A stretch of DNA of 64,000 bases from Dugong dugon (taxonomy: Eukaryota > Chordata > Mammalia > Sirenia > Dugongidae): contig CM057464.1 in the NCBI GenBank assembly GCA_030035585.1, positions 81,266,919 through 81,330,918 on the forward strand. Direction: 5' to 3'. The notes below the pieces were generated by a model. It had not been told where the DNA came from. It ran no database searches and saw nothing but the letters and a program-made list of their open reading frames with translations. Both the position numbers and the translations under genes were made by a program. Shown in pieces: positions 23,585-35,784 of the stretch (its first letter is position 1; each line of letters starts with the position of its first letter).

Positions 23585-24555
23585 TACTGAAGATCATTCA
23601 AAAGCAGCTGCAGCAATATATCGACAGGGAACTGCCAGAAATTCAAGCCAGATTCAGAAGAGTACTTGGAAGCAGGGATATCATGGCTGATGTCAGATGG
23701 ATCCTGGCTGAAAGCAGAGAATGCCAGAAAGACGTTTATCTGTGTTTTATTGACTAGGAAAAGGCATTTGACTGTGTGGATCATAACAAATTATGCATAA
23801 CACTTGGAAGAATGGAATCCCAGAACACTTAATTGTATTTATGAGGAACCTGTACATTGATCAAGAGGCAGTCATTTGAACAGAACAAGGGGATACTGCT
23901 TGGTATACTTTCACCATGCTTATTTAATATGTATGCTGAGCAAACAATCCAAGAAGCTGGGCTATATGAAGAAGAATTGGAGGAAGTTTCATTAACAACC
24001 TGCGTTACATAGATGACACAGCCTGGCTTCCTGAAAATGAAGGGGACTTGAAACACTTCCTGATTAAGATCAAAGACTTTAGTATGGATTTCACCTCAAC
24101 ATAATGAAAATAAAAATCTTCACAACTGGACCAATAAGCAACATCGTGACAAACATATAAAAGATTGAAGTTGTCAAGGATTTCATTTTACCTGGATCCA
24201 CAATCAAAACCCATGCAAGCGGCAGTCAGGAAATCAAAGGACGCATTGCATTGGCTAATCTGTTGTAAAAGACCTCTTTAAAGTGTTAAAAAGCAAAGAT
24301 GTCACCTTGAAGACTAAACTGCTTCTGATCCAAGCTATGGTGTTTGCACTTGCCTCATATGCATACGAAAGCTGGACGATGGATAATTAAGACCAAAGAA
24401 CTGACACCTTTGAGTGTGTTGTTGGCAAAGAATAATGAATATACCATGGACTGTCTAAAGAATGAACAAATCTTTCTTGGAAGAAGTACAACCGGAACGC
24501 TCCTTAGAAGTAAGGATGGAGAGGCTAAGTCTCACAATACTTTGGACAACGACAG
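23585..24555 (+). pseudogene. RTE non-LTR retrotransposon ORF fragment (RT region)
   Basis: RTE elements encode an APE endonuclease plus reverse transcriptase. This fragment covers RT motif A ('EKAFDCVDHNKL', about 23758-23793), a degraded catalytic box ('RYIDDTAWL', about 24004-24030) and part of the C-terminal region ('DFILPGSTI'). Many stops and frameshifts occur; the endonuclease is missing. The 3' end is lost in a TA-rich microsatellite. Compare the second copy at 26398-27548, which continues to the RTE 3' end. Confidence 0.83.
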
Positions 24556-24720
24556 ATATATACATAAATTATATATATATATACACATATATTGTTTGTG
24601 TTGGTATATAATATGTATTTATATATATTGCTTGTATATATATACATAAACATACATATATATACCCACATGCACAAATACATACATACATGTGTGTATA
24701 TACACACATATAAATTATAA
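24556..24720. repeat. TA/CA-rich microsatellite tract
   Basis: Alternating purine-pyrimidine runs of (ta)n, (ca)n and (catacata)n. It replaces the expected RTE 3' end. The open frames on both strands here are low-complexity artefacts. Confidence 0.75.
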
Positions 24721-25803
24721 TCTTAGATAGCTACTATTTTAACCAATAAGTATTCCAGGACTCATGAAATCTGATGAGTTGAACTATCTTGATACCGATT
24801 CAAAATTTTACGCGGTCTATCTAGCTGACTAGTATTCAAATGAGAAGAAAGTGAGAAACAGTGAATTTGCTAAGCACTGATTAAATTGATCTTTGCAAGC
24901 TATAATCTAAATTTTATTTATTAACATTTAGAATACAGTGTAGACATTTCAATGAAACAAACCCCTGACACCTTAAAAAATAATATTGCAAATTAAATGT
25001 TTAAATTTATAAGTTAAGAAACAACTCTACACAGCAGAATATAACATGTTAATATCATATTTGTAAAATGTATTTTGTTGTTATGTAATCAATCAACATT
25101 CTAATACTAATAATGGATGCTTTCTTTTCAGGTATGACATGGAAGGAAGTTGATCTCTATTTTGGTATTATATTTATTATAACTTACCTTGTAAGCAATC
25201 TCATATAAATCCAATAGCTTGCATTACGTATTTTAATTTAAAAAAAATAATCTTCATTGTATTTTTCTTCTTTTCTATTCTTATCTTTACTCATTTAACT
25301 TTTTTTCTGATTAGGGGAAAAGTCCGTCAATTTTTACAAAATATATCAAGTTGTTTAGATGAGGGTTCTCCTTGAGTTTTATAGCATGAAAAAGATCTTT
25401 ATAGATAAAGAAAATAACAATATTATAATTAGAATTTACATATTTCTAAACATCCTAGAAGTCCCCATAAATGAAATATCTAGAAAGTCAGTGTGGTTTA
25501 TGAAGAGATTTGTCTTTGAGTACTGTAAATTCTCAGCCATTTCCTTTCCTCTCACCATTTTCATCTTCTTACTTTTATGATGAATATAGTACTATGCTAA
25601 ATAAAATGTTACTTAAAAATTTATGAGGAGCAGAGAAGATAAATAAAAAATGTCTACCACACAATAGATATTCAAAATATCAGTGTATTTGTTAAATAAT
25701 TTTATTTTATTTTTTAATATGGTTGTTTATTTTCAAAGGATTGAGGGAAGATATGTTGACATCTTTCATGAATATCCTTCAGCAATTAGCTCACCAAGGT
25801 GAT

Positions 25804-25806
<3 letters not shown>
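24721..25806. other. Unique AT-rich DNA
   Basis: No gene. About 25640-25690 weakly recalls the 3' end of a MIR. Confidence 0.5.
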
Positions 25807-25860
<54 letters not shown>

Positions 25861-25870
25861 TATACATATA
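25807..25870. repeat. (TA)n microsatellite
   Basis: An almost pure TA run of about 60 bases, likely polymorphic. It can form cruciforms and is a common assembly weak point. Confidence 0.9.
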
Positions 25871-26397
25871 TAAAGAAAATGCCCATAAGGGTGGAAATTT
25901 GTATCGAAAGCATCATTGTAGGACTGACATGTTTGGGTAAGATCATTTGAAGTAGAAAAATGAGAAAGAACTGTACCCAAGAAGATTATGTTTGTTAACT
26001 TTAACAAGAATTAAAATGAATAATAGGATTGCTGGTCAAACAGAATATATCTAAATCTGTTCAGAAGCAGTAGGTTCATAAGATTTAGTGAAATATTGTC
26101 TAAACACTAAAAACAACAGTTAATTTTGCTTTTACTACAAGCAATATGTAAAATAGGGTGTAAAACCCTGGTAAATCTGTTTCTTAATTGAATTTTGATA
26201 TTTTTTCTTTACCAGTGATGATAAAGTGATTGAAAAAAATATTCTACCTCAGCCCTCACATAGCATATGCAAAGTTTTCACTTCCAATTTGATTTTTTTA
26301 AACCTAATAATTTTTTTCATTGTTATTCAGATAGATTATGGTTATCTATCAAAAATATTTCTTAGGACTATGAAGTAAAAAAGCCTAAATTAACAAT
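25871..26397. other. Unique AT-rich DNA
   Basis: Nothing recognised. Confidence 0.5.
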
Positions 26398-27548
26398 GAT
26401 GTCAGATGGATCTTGGCTGAAAGTAGAGAATACCAGAACGATGTTTATCTGTGTTTAATTGACTATGAAAAGGCATCCAACTGTGTGGATCATAACAAAT
26501 CATAGACAACATTGCAAAGAATGGGAATTCCAGAACACTAAACTGTGCTCATGAGGAACTTGTACATAGACCAAGAAGCAGTCATTTAAACAGAACCAGG
26601 GGATACTTCGTGGTTTAAAGTCGGGAAATGCATGCATCAGCGTTGTATCCTTTCACCATACATATTCAATCTGTATGCTGAGCAAATAATCTGAGAAACT
26701 GACTATATGAATTCAGAGAACGTTACATCAGGATTGGAGGAAGACTCACTAACAACCTGTGATATGCAGATTGACACAACCTTGTTTGCTGAAAGCAAAG
26801 AAGTCTTGAAGCACTTACTGATGAAGATCAAAGACTACAGCCTTCAGTATGAATTGCACCTCAACATAAAGAAAACAAAAATCCTCACAACTGGACCGAT
26901 AAGCAACATCTTGATAAACGGAGAAAATATTGAAGTTGTCAAGGATTTCATTTTACTTGGATCCATAATCAACACCAGTGGAAGCAGTAGTCAAGAAATC
27001 AGACACATTGCATTGGGCAAATCTGCTGCAAAAGACCTCTCTGAAGTGTTAAAAAGCAAAGATGTCACTTTGACGACTAAGGTGCGGCTTACCCAAACCA
27101 TAGTGTTTTCAATTGTCTCATATGCATGGGAAAGCTGGACAATGAACAAAGAAGACCGAAGAAGAATTGATGCCTTTGAATCATGGTGTTGGGGAAGAAT
27201 ATTGAATATACCATGGACTGCCAGAAGAATGAACAAATCTGTCTTTGAAGAAGTAAAGCTAGAATGCTCCTCAGAAGCAAGGATGGGGAGACTATGTTTC
27301 ACATACTTTGGATATGTTATCAGGAGGGATCAGTCCCTGGGGAAGGACATCATGCTTGATAAAGTAGAGGGTCAGCAAAGAAAGGAAGACCCTCAGTAAG
27401 ATGGATTGACACAGTGGCTGCAACAATGGGCTCAAAGATAACAATAATTGTGAGGAAGGTACAGGTCTGGGCAGCGTTTTGTTCTGTGTACATGGGGTTG
27501 CTATGAGTTGGAACCACCTCAATGGCACCTAACAACAACCACAACAAA
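26398..27548 (+). mobile_element. RTE retrotransposon (RTE1_LA-like), 5'-truncated
   Basis: It starts in the RT region ('gatgtcagatggatcttggc'; the same block is at about 23689 in the first RTE) and continues to the true 3' end, 'gttgctatgagttggaacca' plus an (aac)n tail. The 3' end resembles the AfroSINE tail. The 5' half, including the endonuclease, is absent. Confidence 0.85.
26707..27399 (+). pseudogene. RTE ORF C-terminal 230 codons, uninterrupted
   Basis: The open frame covers the region from the degraded RT catalytic box (reading 'CDMQIDTTLFAES', where an ADD-type box is expected) through 'HLNIKKTKILTTG', 'VVKDFILLGSIINTSG' and the C-terminal 'ESWCWGRILNIPWTARRMN' and 'RMGRLCFTYFGYVIRRDQSL' blocks. 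The apparent start at 26707 is internal; upstream codons are broken. It is the best-kept RTE piece in the window but lacks a working RT core. The equivalent region is at 63627-63884. Confidence 0.82.
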
Positions 27549-28481
27549 TTCGTAAAGTCAATGTCTTTGAAAAACTTTGATTTAGAAAATTGGAAAAATC
27601 AGTTTAGTCGCAAAAGATAACTTGTTGTCCATGATTAGTACAAAATCCAACCATGAAATGAAGTGCCAGCCCCATGGGCTGCATAATGAGACATGTTTTT
27701 AAATATTGCTTGTTTCAATTGACCTTTCCTTGAGGCTTATTTTATCTCACCAAGGTTATCTTCACTTTTCACTGTGAAATCTGAAATCCTATGTTAATGA
27801 ACATTAATGACTGTTTTTGGAAATATGGACCTAAAAGCAGATGGTGACTTGCTGAAAAGTTAGACTTATAATTTAAAAATTTTTCTTCCTACACCTTATT
27901 GTTGTGGTTGTAGTAAAGTTGTTACACCTTACTTCACCCAAATATACAAGCATAGCTAAAAATTTCAGTCTAATTAATGAATCTTCTTGTCTGGAATCAA
28001 AGTTTCTATTCAGTTAATTGCTGCATAGTTGGTAAAAATGACAATATCTATGGATATTTACCAAAAAGATTCCTACCTGGCAACATCTATGCCTGTGAAA
28101 CTATCCAGAATAACTTGTACTAGCAAATTATATCAGAGCTGGTTTTAGTCCAGTGAATGTCATGACTCATAAGAAGGTAGAATAAACTGTTTTCCCTATA
28201 GATGAACTTTAATTGTCTCATTACAAATGTACATCTGTGATAAAATGCATAAGAATGAACTGAAGGTACCTAAAATTGATCCAAATGAGGTTTACCCTAT
28301 TTGGCAGGAAAAATATTTATATGATTAGAGTGATTATATCAGTTATGGCAAATAAATGGCAGCATTTGCTTTTGATCTGTCACTAGTCTTAAATCCTCTA
28401 GTGGCAAAATGGTTAATGAAATACTTACCAACAAAGTGCTTAAATGCCAGCCTTTTCAATACAATCTACAAATATTCAAGA
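27549..28481. other. Unique DNA
   Basis: No gene or clear repeat seen. Confidence 0.5.
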
Positions 28482-28640
28482 GCCCTGGTGGTGCAGTACT
28501 TAGGAGTTCAGCTGCTAACCAAAAGGTCAGCAGTTCGAATCCACCAGCCGCTCTTTGGAAACCCTAAGGGGTGGTTGTGTTCTGTCCTATAGGGTTGCTA
28601 TGAGTCAGAATTGACTCGACGGCAATGGGTTTTTTTCTTT
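28482..28640 (+). mobile_element. AfroSINE, well preserved
   Basis: The best match to the family form here: 'agagccctggtggtgcagta', 'ggtcagcagttcgaatccac' (B box), 'tagggttgctatgagtcaga', 'ttgactcgacggcaatgggt' and a T-rich tail. Confidence 0.92.
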
Positions 28641-30273
28641 TTTTGGTTATAGTAATATCTAAAGATTTTCAAGACAAGTTTTATACATAAACACATACAA
28701 ATGTTTGTGGGTGTATACACACATGCACACACAAAAACAAGTCCTAAAAAGAGAGAAGATAGGTGTATTATTTCTCATTATTCATTATTTATTCAAGACC
28801 ATCAGATCACCTGTATCAGGAAACATAAATAAAAGTATCTAGAATATGCCAAGGTAAAATTCAGTCTTCTGTTTATTTCAAAAGTCTGAAAAGTGTTGCT
28901 TAGTAATTAGATTGCAAGTAGGTTTATTGAATTCAACTAATTATTGTAAAATAAGCAGTCAAAAATACTTTGCCTCTTCATTTTAATTTTCCTGCTGCAT
29001 TGTCACCAAACAGTAACTTGCTTGAGACAAAGTCTAGGTGGCTTTTCTCCCTAAAAAAGTACTAGCAAGTAATGGGTGTTAAATGAGAACTGAATAATTT
29101 AAATGAATGCCCTTACTGGGGACAACCGTTTCTTCCAGTTATTCAATACTGAGTTCATGATAAAATTTCTAGAAGTATATTCCGCCTGGTAAAACAACGT
29201 TAAACAATGTTCACTCTGCCATATTGTTTACTGTTATCTAGATAAAAAAAAAAAAAAAATTACTTTTTGTAAAACTTGTTTCTTGTGGGTCAGGTCTGTT
29301 CATCTGAATTCTTTTAAGCTTCCTTTTTCCCTAAGATGTCTCTGTAAATACTTTCAGATATGGTTACTTTAAGAAAAATATTCCCAAAAAGTATGAACAG
29401 AATAATCTCATACATTTTTTAACATAAAATGTCTTGAAGAGTTAAAAAAAAAATAGACCACGTTAATACAGCAGCATCAAGTATTACTTTTACATTGTTT
29501 TCATTGCTAAGTACTCTATCCTATGAAATTTTGTATTAGTGTAATTGGAGGTTAATATTTAAAGTTTAATATCTAAAGTCAGATGTCGATCTGATTTTTT
29601 CACTCCTTTTTGGTAATGTAATGGCATTTTTCTATCAGTCATGGTCATATAAATGCTTCTGCTATGTGAATATCTAGATGATTCATTCCTATGTTTAGTC
29701 TTCTTCAATTTTATTTCACTTTACTCAGAGTTATTTGCTCACTCTCTAGAAATTCATTACTCTTGCAAATAATGAAACCGCTATGGCAATTGATGTGTTA
29801 GTCAACTTTGTTTGCTTCAAATAATGAAGTTACAAGTTACACCAATTTTAAGACTAATTTTACCAAGAATCAGAGGTTTTAATATGACATTATTTGCCTT
29901 TATGATTTAAGAAATAGACCTTCATTTTTTAATAAACCTAAGGGAAAAAAAAAGGAAACATATGTTTATCATCGTTCAGTACTTTAAATGCAAATAGTAA
30001 CTGACTACTATGACTCATTAATATATATAGATTTCTTAAAATGTTATTATTTCACTGGTTTATTTATAATAATTATATTTTGAACATATGCATAAACGTT
30101 AAAACAAACAAAAAACTATCATATGCAGTTGTATGAAATGACTTCTAATATGAAATATAGTTTTTTTTAATTGAAAAACAGAAAAGCATTTACATATGTT
30201 ATGATCTTCAGTTTAGGTGAATAGGAGTAATTTTAATGTGCTTGGTTCTAAAGATACTCTTTGAACATTAAAA
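28641..30273. other. Unique AT-rich DNA
   Basis: No open frame of note and no recognised repeat. Confidence 0.5.
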
Positions 30274-30480
30274 AACCAAAAAAAACAAAAAAAAGCATCG
30301 TCAAGTGAATTCCAACTCACAGTGACCCTATAGGACAGAGTGGAACTACCCTATAGAGCTTCCAAGGCTGTAATCTTTATGGAAGCAGATGAGCATCTTT
30401 CTCCTGCAGAGCAGCTAGTGGGTTCACCAACCTCTCAGTTAGCAGCTGAGCACTTAACCACTGCGCCACCAGGGCTCCTT
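30274..30480 (-). mobile_element. AfroSINE, antisense, long form
   Basis: Reverse-oriented full copy: 3' end first ('attccaactcacagtgaccc'), the central block ('ggctgtaatctttatggaag') and the head ('aaccactgcgccaccagggc') at right. Confidence 0.88.
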
Positions 30481-31759
30481 GTTGAATTTCTAGAGCAATA
30501 AAATTTATGTTGACTTGGAAAAAAGGAGACTGCTTTACCTGTGATCTATGCTTGATGTACATCAAGAAGACTGATACTATAACCTAAAGACTTGTGAATG
30601 AAGCTATTAATTAAAATCTAGTTTACTAATAACATTCAGAATGCAGTATCAAACAGAGCAAAAAAATTGTTATTATTTTAAGAACTATTTCTGCCACATA
30701 TGTATAGGTAAATGTTTACAGATAGCTGAATTAAACTTATGTAAAATTAGCAATGCTCATTCTATATTCTATATAAGATTGTAAGCTATTATATAGGATT
30801 TTCATATTTAAATATCTCCTTGATGTATCTCCTTTAATGTGTTCTGATATTATGAGTCACCAGATACAGATAATTATAGTGTTAAGTTAAGAGAAAGGCA
30901 GTGAGCTCATCAGCTGATATTTATAAAGCTGTGGTGTTACGCTGTCACTTATCTCTCCTTGTGACAAATATCATTGCAAGTTATTGAACGAATATAAAAA
31001 AGCAAGCCGTTCTCAAGCCTCCAGGCACAAGAGAGAAAAAGGTCTATAAATTTAACTGAAAACTTTTAAGGTTTATATCTGCAATAAAGGGATGTCTAAA
31101 TTGAGGCAAGAATGAGGCAGAATAGTTTTTCCTTCTCAGCTGACTATCTCTAGGCCTTTCTTTCTTTCCCCCAGTGGGTTAGTCTATTGTTTTCTCCTTA
31201 TGGGTTGGAAACAAAAGGAGGATCTTTGGAGGTGATAAGACTGGAGTTTGACTTTTTTTCCCTCTTCATTTCTACAGTCCAAACAGAACATTGCTACCCT
31301 GTTTAGGTTATCCATAAATTAAGGCTCCAACTTAAAATCTCTTGAAATACACTATACATTCCATAAATAGTGGATTTAGAGATTTCAAAGCCCTTACTTT
31401 TGCTATTATATCCAATTGTTCTTAGGAATATCTTGTTATGATTATTGTTGTAATGGTGGTGGTTATTATTATTATTATTATAATTAAAATAGTAGTAATA
31501 TTGGTCATTGTAGTAGTAGTTATAGTCCTTTCAAATCCATTTAGAAACTTCTATACGTATGTTATTTTCATTGAGATAAATATTTCAATATATTTTTCTC
31601 ATTTAGGTTCTATACAATACTTACTGTGAAATGATGCTAGAATGATCTTACCTTCAAATTGAACATCATATAGTCCAGCTTCTCAGATTATTTTCTCAGA
31701 ACACAGATTGGATAAGCATGGTAAAAGGATACAACCTTGATATACACATTTTCCCATTT
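30481..31759. other. Unique DNA with an ATT/GTA simple repeat
   Basis: About 31433-31525 is a trinucleotide-rich tract (tta, gta, gtt) that produces a V/I-only open frame. No gene. Confidence 0.55.
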
Positions 31760-31975
31760 TAAACCCAGTAGTGCCAGACAGACATTCATTTCAATCCTGG
31801 ATTTACCACTTTCTCAGTTTAGCATTGTCAGTCTTGAGTTTAGGATTTCAAGCCTCGCTGCAAGTTAAATTCCTTGTTCACAAAATATCTGATTATTATA
31901 TGAATTAAAATAATGTAAATAAGCTCCTTAGAAGAATGTTTGACACACAGTAGACATTCAGAAAACAGTGCATTG
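31760..31975 (+). mobile_element. MIR relic
   Basis: The tRNA-related part ('caatcctggatttaccactt') and the 3' end ('tgtttgacacacagtagaca') are in the expected order. Divergence is high, as usual for this ancient mammalian SINE. Confidence 0.6.
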
Positions 31976-32369
31976 TGTTTAGTTTTGGAGTGGAGTGAGG
32001 CAGAGGAGAGTTGTTGATATCTTTCACCTTTTTATTAAATAAATAAACATTATTTACCTTTCTTGAACATGGATTTACGTTGACCAGGAAGCAAGGGAAT
32101 AATGATCTGGAAGGATCTTTTGCTTTCAGAAATTAATGCTTACTATTTCTAAGATGTTAACCTCAGTAATACAAGTGATATTATAGCTACTTACATAAAA
32201 TACAGAATTTTATTTTTTCTAAAATCATAGCATTAACAGTAGAAGAGTGGCAGGTGGCTTTATAGACATCTCAATCTCCTACAAAAGAAATCAAGGTCTT
32301 CTGAAAATATTACCAGTAATTTTAATATAATGTTGAAGTTAGACCTTATATTTTAGGGAGACTGATACT
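31976..32369. other. Unique DNA
   Basis: Nothing recognised. Confidence 0.5.
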
Positions 32370-32985
32370 GTGATAAACAAAAGTTTGGTCTCCATGATCT
32401 TTGTCCTCTGGTGTTATACCTTACATGGCAAAAGGGACTTTTCAGATGTGATTAAGGGTATGGACTTTAAGATAGGGGGATCACCCTAGATTATTTGGGT
32501 GGGCACAAGGTAATCACATGAGCCTTTAAAAGAGGAGAACCATTCTCAACTCTAGTCAGAGGGATATGGCTGAAGAGGGAGGCAGAGGACAGATTTGAAG
32601 GGTGAGGATTCAACCCACTGTGTCTGTCTTTGAAAATGGAGGAAGTGTGCCATGAATCAAGGAATGTGAGCTGCCTCTTCAACCTGAGAATGAATTCCAG
32701 CCAACAGCAAGCAAGAAAACGGAAAGCTCAGTCCTACAACTGCAAGGAACCGAATTCTGCCAACAATCTGAAGTGGCAAGGAAATAGGTTCTCTCTAAGA
32801 ACCTCCAGAAATAAATACAGCCTGGCCAACAATTTGGCTTTGGCTTAGTAAGACTTGGAACAGAGAAACTAGCTGAGCCCACAAGACTTCTAACCTATGG
32901 AAACTGAGAGATAATAACTTGTGTTCTTTTAAGCCTCTAGGTTTGTGGTAATTTGTTGTGACAGCAATAGAAAACTAACAAAGAT
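32370..32985 (+). mobile_element. Old MaLR/MLT1-like LTR relic
   Basis: Hallmarks include 'gggacttttcagatgtgatt', 'aaaatggaggaagtgtgcca' and the end 'gtttgtggtaatttgttgtg' with 'aatagaaaactaac'. I recognise the pattern as a mammalian MaLR-type LTR; the subfamily is uncertain. No retroviral gene adjoins it. Confidence 0.65.
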
Positions 32986-34562
32986 ATAACAGAAAATTCA
33001 GATGATCACACATTGGTCCACCTTTTTTTTCTCTCAAATTCTTCCGCCATGAACAACAGAAACATGTAAATTATTTCATGACTTTTCTCCGTTAAGAAAA
33101 GGAAAATGCTGGTGTGAGTATGTTAATGTAATCTCACATAAAAATTTAAGATAAAAACAACAAAAGAAAAGTGGTAAATATTATTATATAATTAAAATAT
33201 ATATCTCAAATGTTTATATTTAGTGCATAAATAAAATTTCAGTAGTTTAAGGTAAGTGTCTGAAAATTAAATGCGTTTGCTTATATGCAAATTAAGAATT
33301 TGCATCATTAGTTGAGTCTATTTGCTTTTGTTTTAAATTTGAAACTATGCTGACAATAATTTCCATTTAGCTCTAAAACGATTAAGCAAGACACTTTCTC
33401 AAAAATAAAAAAAGTTCTTAATGTAGTCCCTAAAGTTAAATGTAGCAATTCTCTTTAAAATTGCTTTTTAAGAGTTCTGCACTGCAATAATCACTTGAAA
33501 ATATAATAACATTTGTCATTTACCAAAACTGTTTTACATTTACCAAACTTCCTTGAGTTTGTCCTAAATTTATTACTTCAGTCCCTTTTATTGAGATTTC
33601 TCAAATGCAGCTTCCATATAGCAGCTTAGTGTCCTGCTAGCAATCCTGATCAAAATCACCAAGGCTTGCGTAGTGTCTGATAGTGCCTGAGGAGTTTCAC
33701 ATGCATCATCCCATACACACATTTTGAACCTCCTAAAACTGTGATACAAAGCACTTATAGACAGGCTGTTTAATCCCCAGAGACTTGCAAGGTCTAAGAT
33801 CTCACAGTGGTTCTTCTTTCCCACTATTTGTTGTTCAGTGAGTATGTAATTAATCAAATCCTTCTGGAACATCTATTTCTGACTCAGAGCTTGACACCTT
33901 TGAGGAGGTAAGACAGTATCACTGCTTAGTTTGTTCAAATTCTAAGACCAAGATCATACTTTTGTTGTTGGTTTGCTGGCTTGTCTATAATCTTCTATAT
34001 GCCTTTAGTAGTCTTATGTAACTTGGATGTCTAGATTGTGCAAAAGCCTGGATGAGGCACTGTGGAATTCACATGGATCCCTTTGATAAGAGAGAAAGAC
34101 TTTACAGGGAGAGATAAAATGAACAAAGAGTACCTTAATCCACTCCCTGCAGACTGGAATCAAGGTTGGAAAGGACCCCTGCTTCTTCTAGCCCCTCTGA
34201 CCAGAGAAACCAAGGGTGTGTGTAATGCTACCACAAGTCAGAGAAATATGTAGCCCCAAATAGGAAGTAGATTAGAGCTACAGGACAGGGAAGGTGTAAA
34301 GAGGCCACAAGCTTGGAAGTGAGGAATGACTAACAAGTAAGAAATATAAAGATAGACAAACATTTCAACCACCTAAGATAAAATTAATAATCATAGTAAT
34401 AAGAAAAGTGGTAACAGTTAATACGTATTGTCTGCTTAGCATGTGCTAGGTACTGTTTGTGTTTTATTAACTCATTAAAGCAGAGCTCCCAGCTGACTGG
34501 CAAGGGACCTATAATATAAAATAAAAGTATATGTATTTGCTGTTAAAAGCCGCCAATATGTT
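32986..34562. other. Unique DNA
   Basis: No gene seen. About 34415-34480 ('catgtgctaggtactgtttg') resembles an old MIR/L2 fragment. Confidence 0.5.
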
Positions 34563-34712
34563 TAGAACATTTTCCTTTTTCTTTTTTCCTTAGTTCATTC
34601 TTCCTTCCTTCCTTTTTCCTCTACCTTTCTCTTTTTCTTCCCTTCCCCTTCCTTCTCCTCTCCCCCCCCCAATTCCCTCTTCTCCTCCTTACCCTCCTCC
34701 TTCTTCATTTAA
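34563..34712. repeat. 150-bp polypyrimidine tract
   Basis: Almost only C and T on the + strand (cttcctt, ctcctcc and an 8-C run). Such strand-asymmetric tracts can form triplex DNA. Confidence 0.85.
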
Positions 34713-35109
34713 TCTCAGTCTATCCGAATGCAAATAGTGATACCTATAAATCGATACAACAATCAAATACATGGAATTGACTGTAGGCTTTGACAGTTAT
34801 CAACAAGGAAACCCTTATTGGAGGATATAGGATGGCGGTTTATATTATGCGGCAGTGAAACACTTTGTCAAACCATCACTTGTGATAACTTGGAAGGCAG
34901 AAGATGCTCCAGTGTGTCTGTAGCTTTAGGCACAACGGTTGGACAAATTTATACGAAGAGCAATGGTAGTTTGTAATGGCTGCATTTGTAAAGGTACTAC
35001 AGGAAAGGGATGAACTTAGAAAAAAAATTGACTAGTTTTCCCTTTTATGTAATAGAATAGATTTTAGAAACTAGGGATTTGCAGGGTTGAAGAAAAAACC
35101 ACTTTTTAA
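34713..35109. other. Unassigned sequence before an open frame
   Basis: Less AT-rich than its surroundings. Translation shows short protein-like stretches in more than one frame but no recognised domain. Possibly part of the same relic as 35110-35358. Confidence 0.35.
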
Positions 35110-35358
35110 CTCCAAACAGTAAAAGATGAATTTGAGAAGTGCTTTGAAAGCAAAGGTCAATTACAACTCTTCAAGGATAAAATCAGAGGTGTGGCTATCA
35201 CCCCAACTTTTAAAACTACTGAGTGGATTAGAATGGCACTTAATCAAACCTCTCAGTTGAACAAATGGCTCAGTTCTAGTATGCCATATACTAGATGGCA
35301 ACAGTTGTTAAACGAACATCACTCTGAAATAAAAGAAATGCAACCGTTTGGGACTTAA
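35110..35358 (+). pseudogene. 83-codon open frame without a start, unidentified
   Basis: This frame is open from the stop at 35107 to the TAA at 35356 and has no ATG before codon 47. The predicted peptide has ordinary protein composition (K, E, W, aromatic residues), not the low-complexity look of shadow frames; examples are 'KDEFEKCFESKGQLQLFKD' and 'TEWIRMALNQTSQLNKWL'. I do not recognise the family. It could be a relic of a processed gene or of an old retroelement gag, or chance. Confidence 0.3.
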
Positions 35359-35401
35359 AATCACCTCAGTTTTCCGAAGATGAGAAAAATGCTTAGTCTC
35401 T

Positions 35402-35605
35402 TGTTGTTGTGTGCCTTTGAGTTGATTCTAACTCATAACAACCCTATAGGACAGAGTAGAACTGCCCCCAAAGGGTTTCCTAGGCTGTAATCTTTATAGG
35501 AGTAGGTCGACAAGTCTGTTTCTCCCACAGAGCCACTGGTGAATTCTGACTGGCCTTTCAGTTAGCAACAGTCCCCTCAACCATTGTGCCACCAGGGATC
35601 CTTGC
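35402..35605 (-). mobile_element. AfroSINE, antisense
   Basis: It begins with a reversed (aac)n tail ('cttgttgttg') and 'gagttgattctaactcataa', has the central block 'ggctgtaatctttataggag' and ends with the reversed head 'tgtgccaccagggatccttg'. Confidence 0.87.
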
Positions 35606-35619
35606 TCAACCTCTAAAAA

Positions 35620-35784
35620 AAAAAAATCAAATCCATTGCCATTGAGTCAATTCTGATTCACAGCGACCCTATGGGACAGAGTAGAACTGCCCCACAGGGT
35701 TTCTAAGGAGAGGCTGGTGGATTCGAACTGCTGATCTTTTGCTTAGCAGCCGAACTCTTAACCACTGTATCTCCACAGCTCCTT
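35620..35784 (-). mobile_element. AfroSINE, antisense, short form
   Basis: Second antisense copy directly beside the previous one: 'gccattgagtcaattctgat', 'gattcgaactgctgatcttt' (reversed B box), 'tctccacagctcct'. It lacks the central block of its neighbour. Confidence 0.87.

Noticed and set aside
24344..24649. 101-codon frame, + strand
   Set aside because: It is partly decayed RTE sequence and partly TA microsatellite translated as I/Y repeats.
28482..28560. tRNA gene suggested by A- and B-box-like motifs
   Set aside because: It belongs to an AfroSINE; no cloverleaf or anticodon arm is maintained.
31438..31629. V/I-rich 63-codon frame
   Set aside because: Produced by the ATT/GTA trinucleotide repeat.
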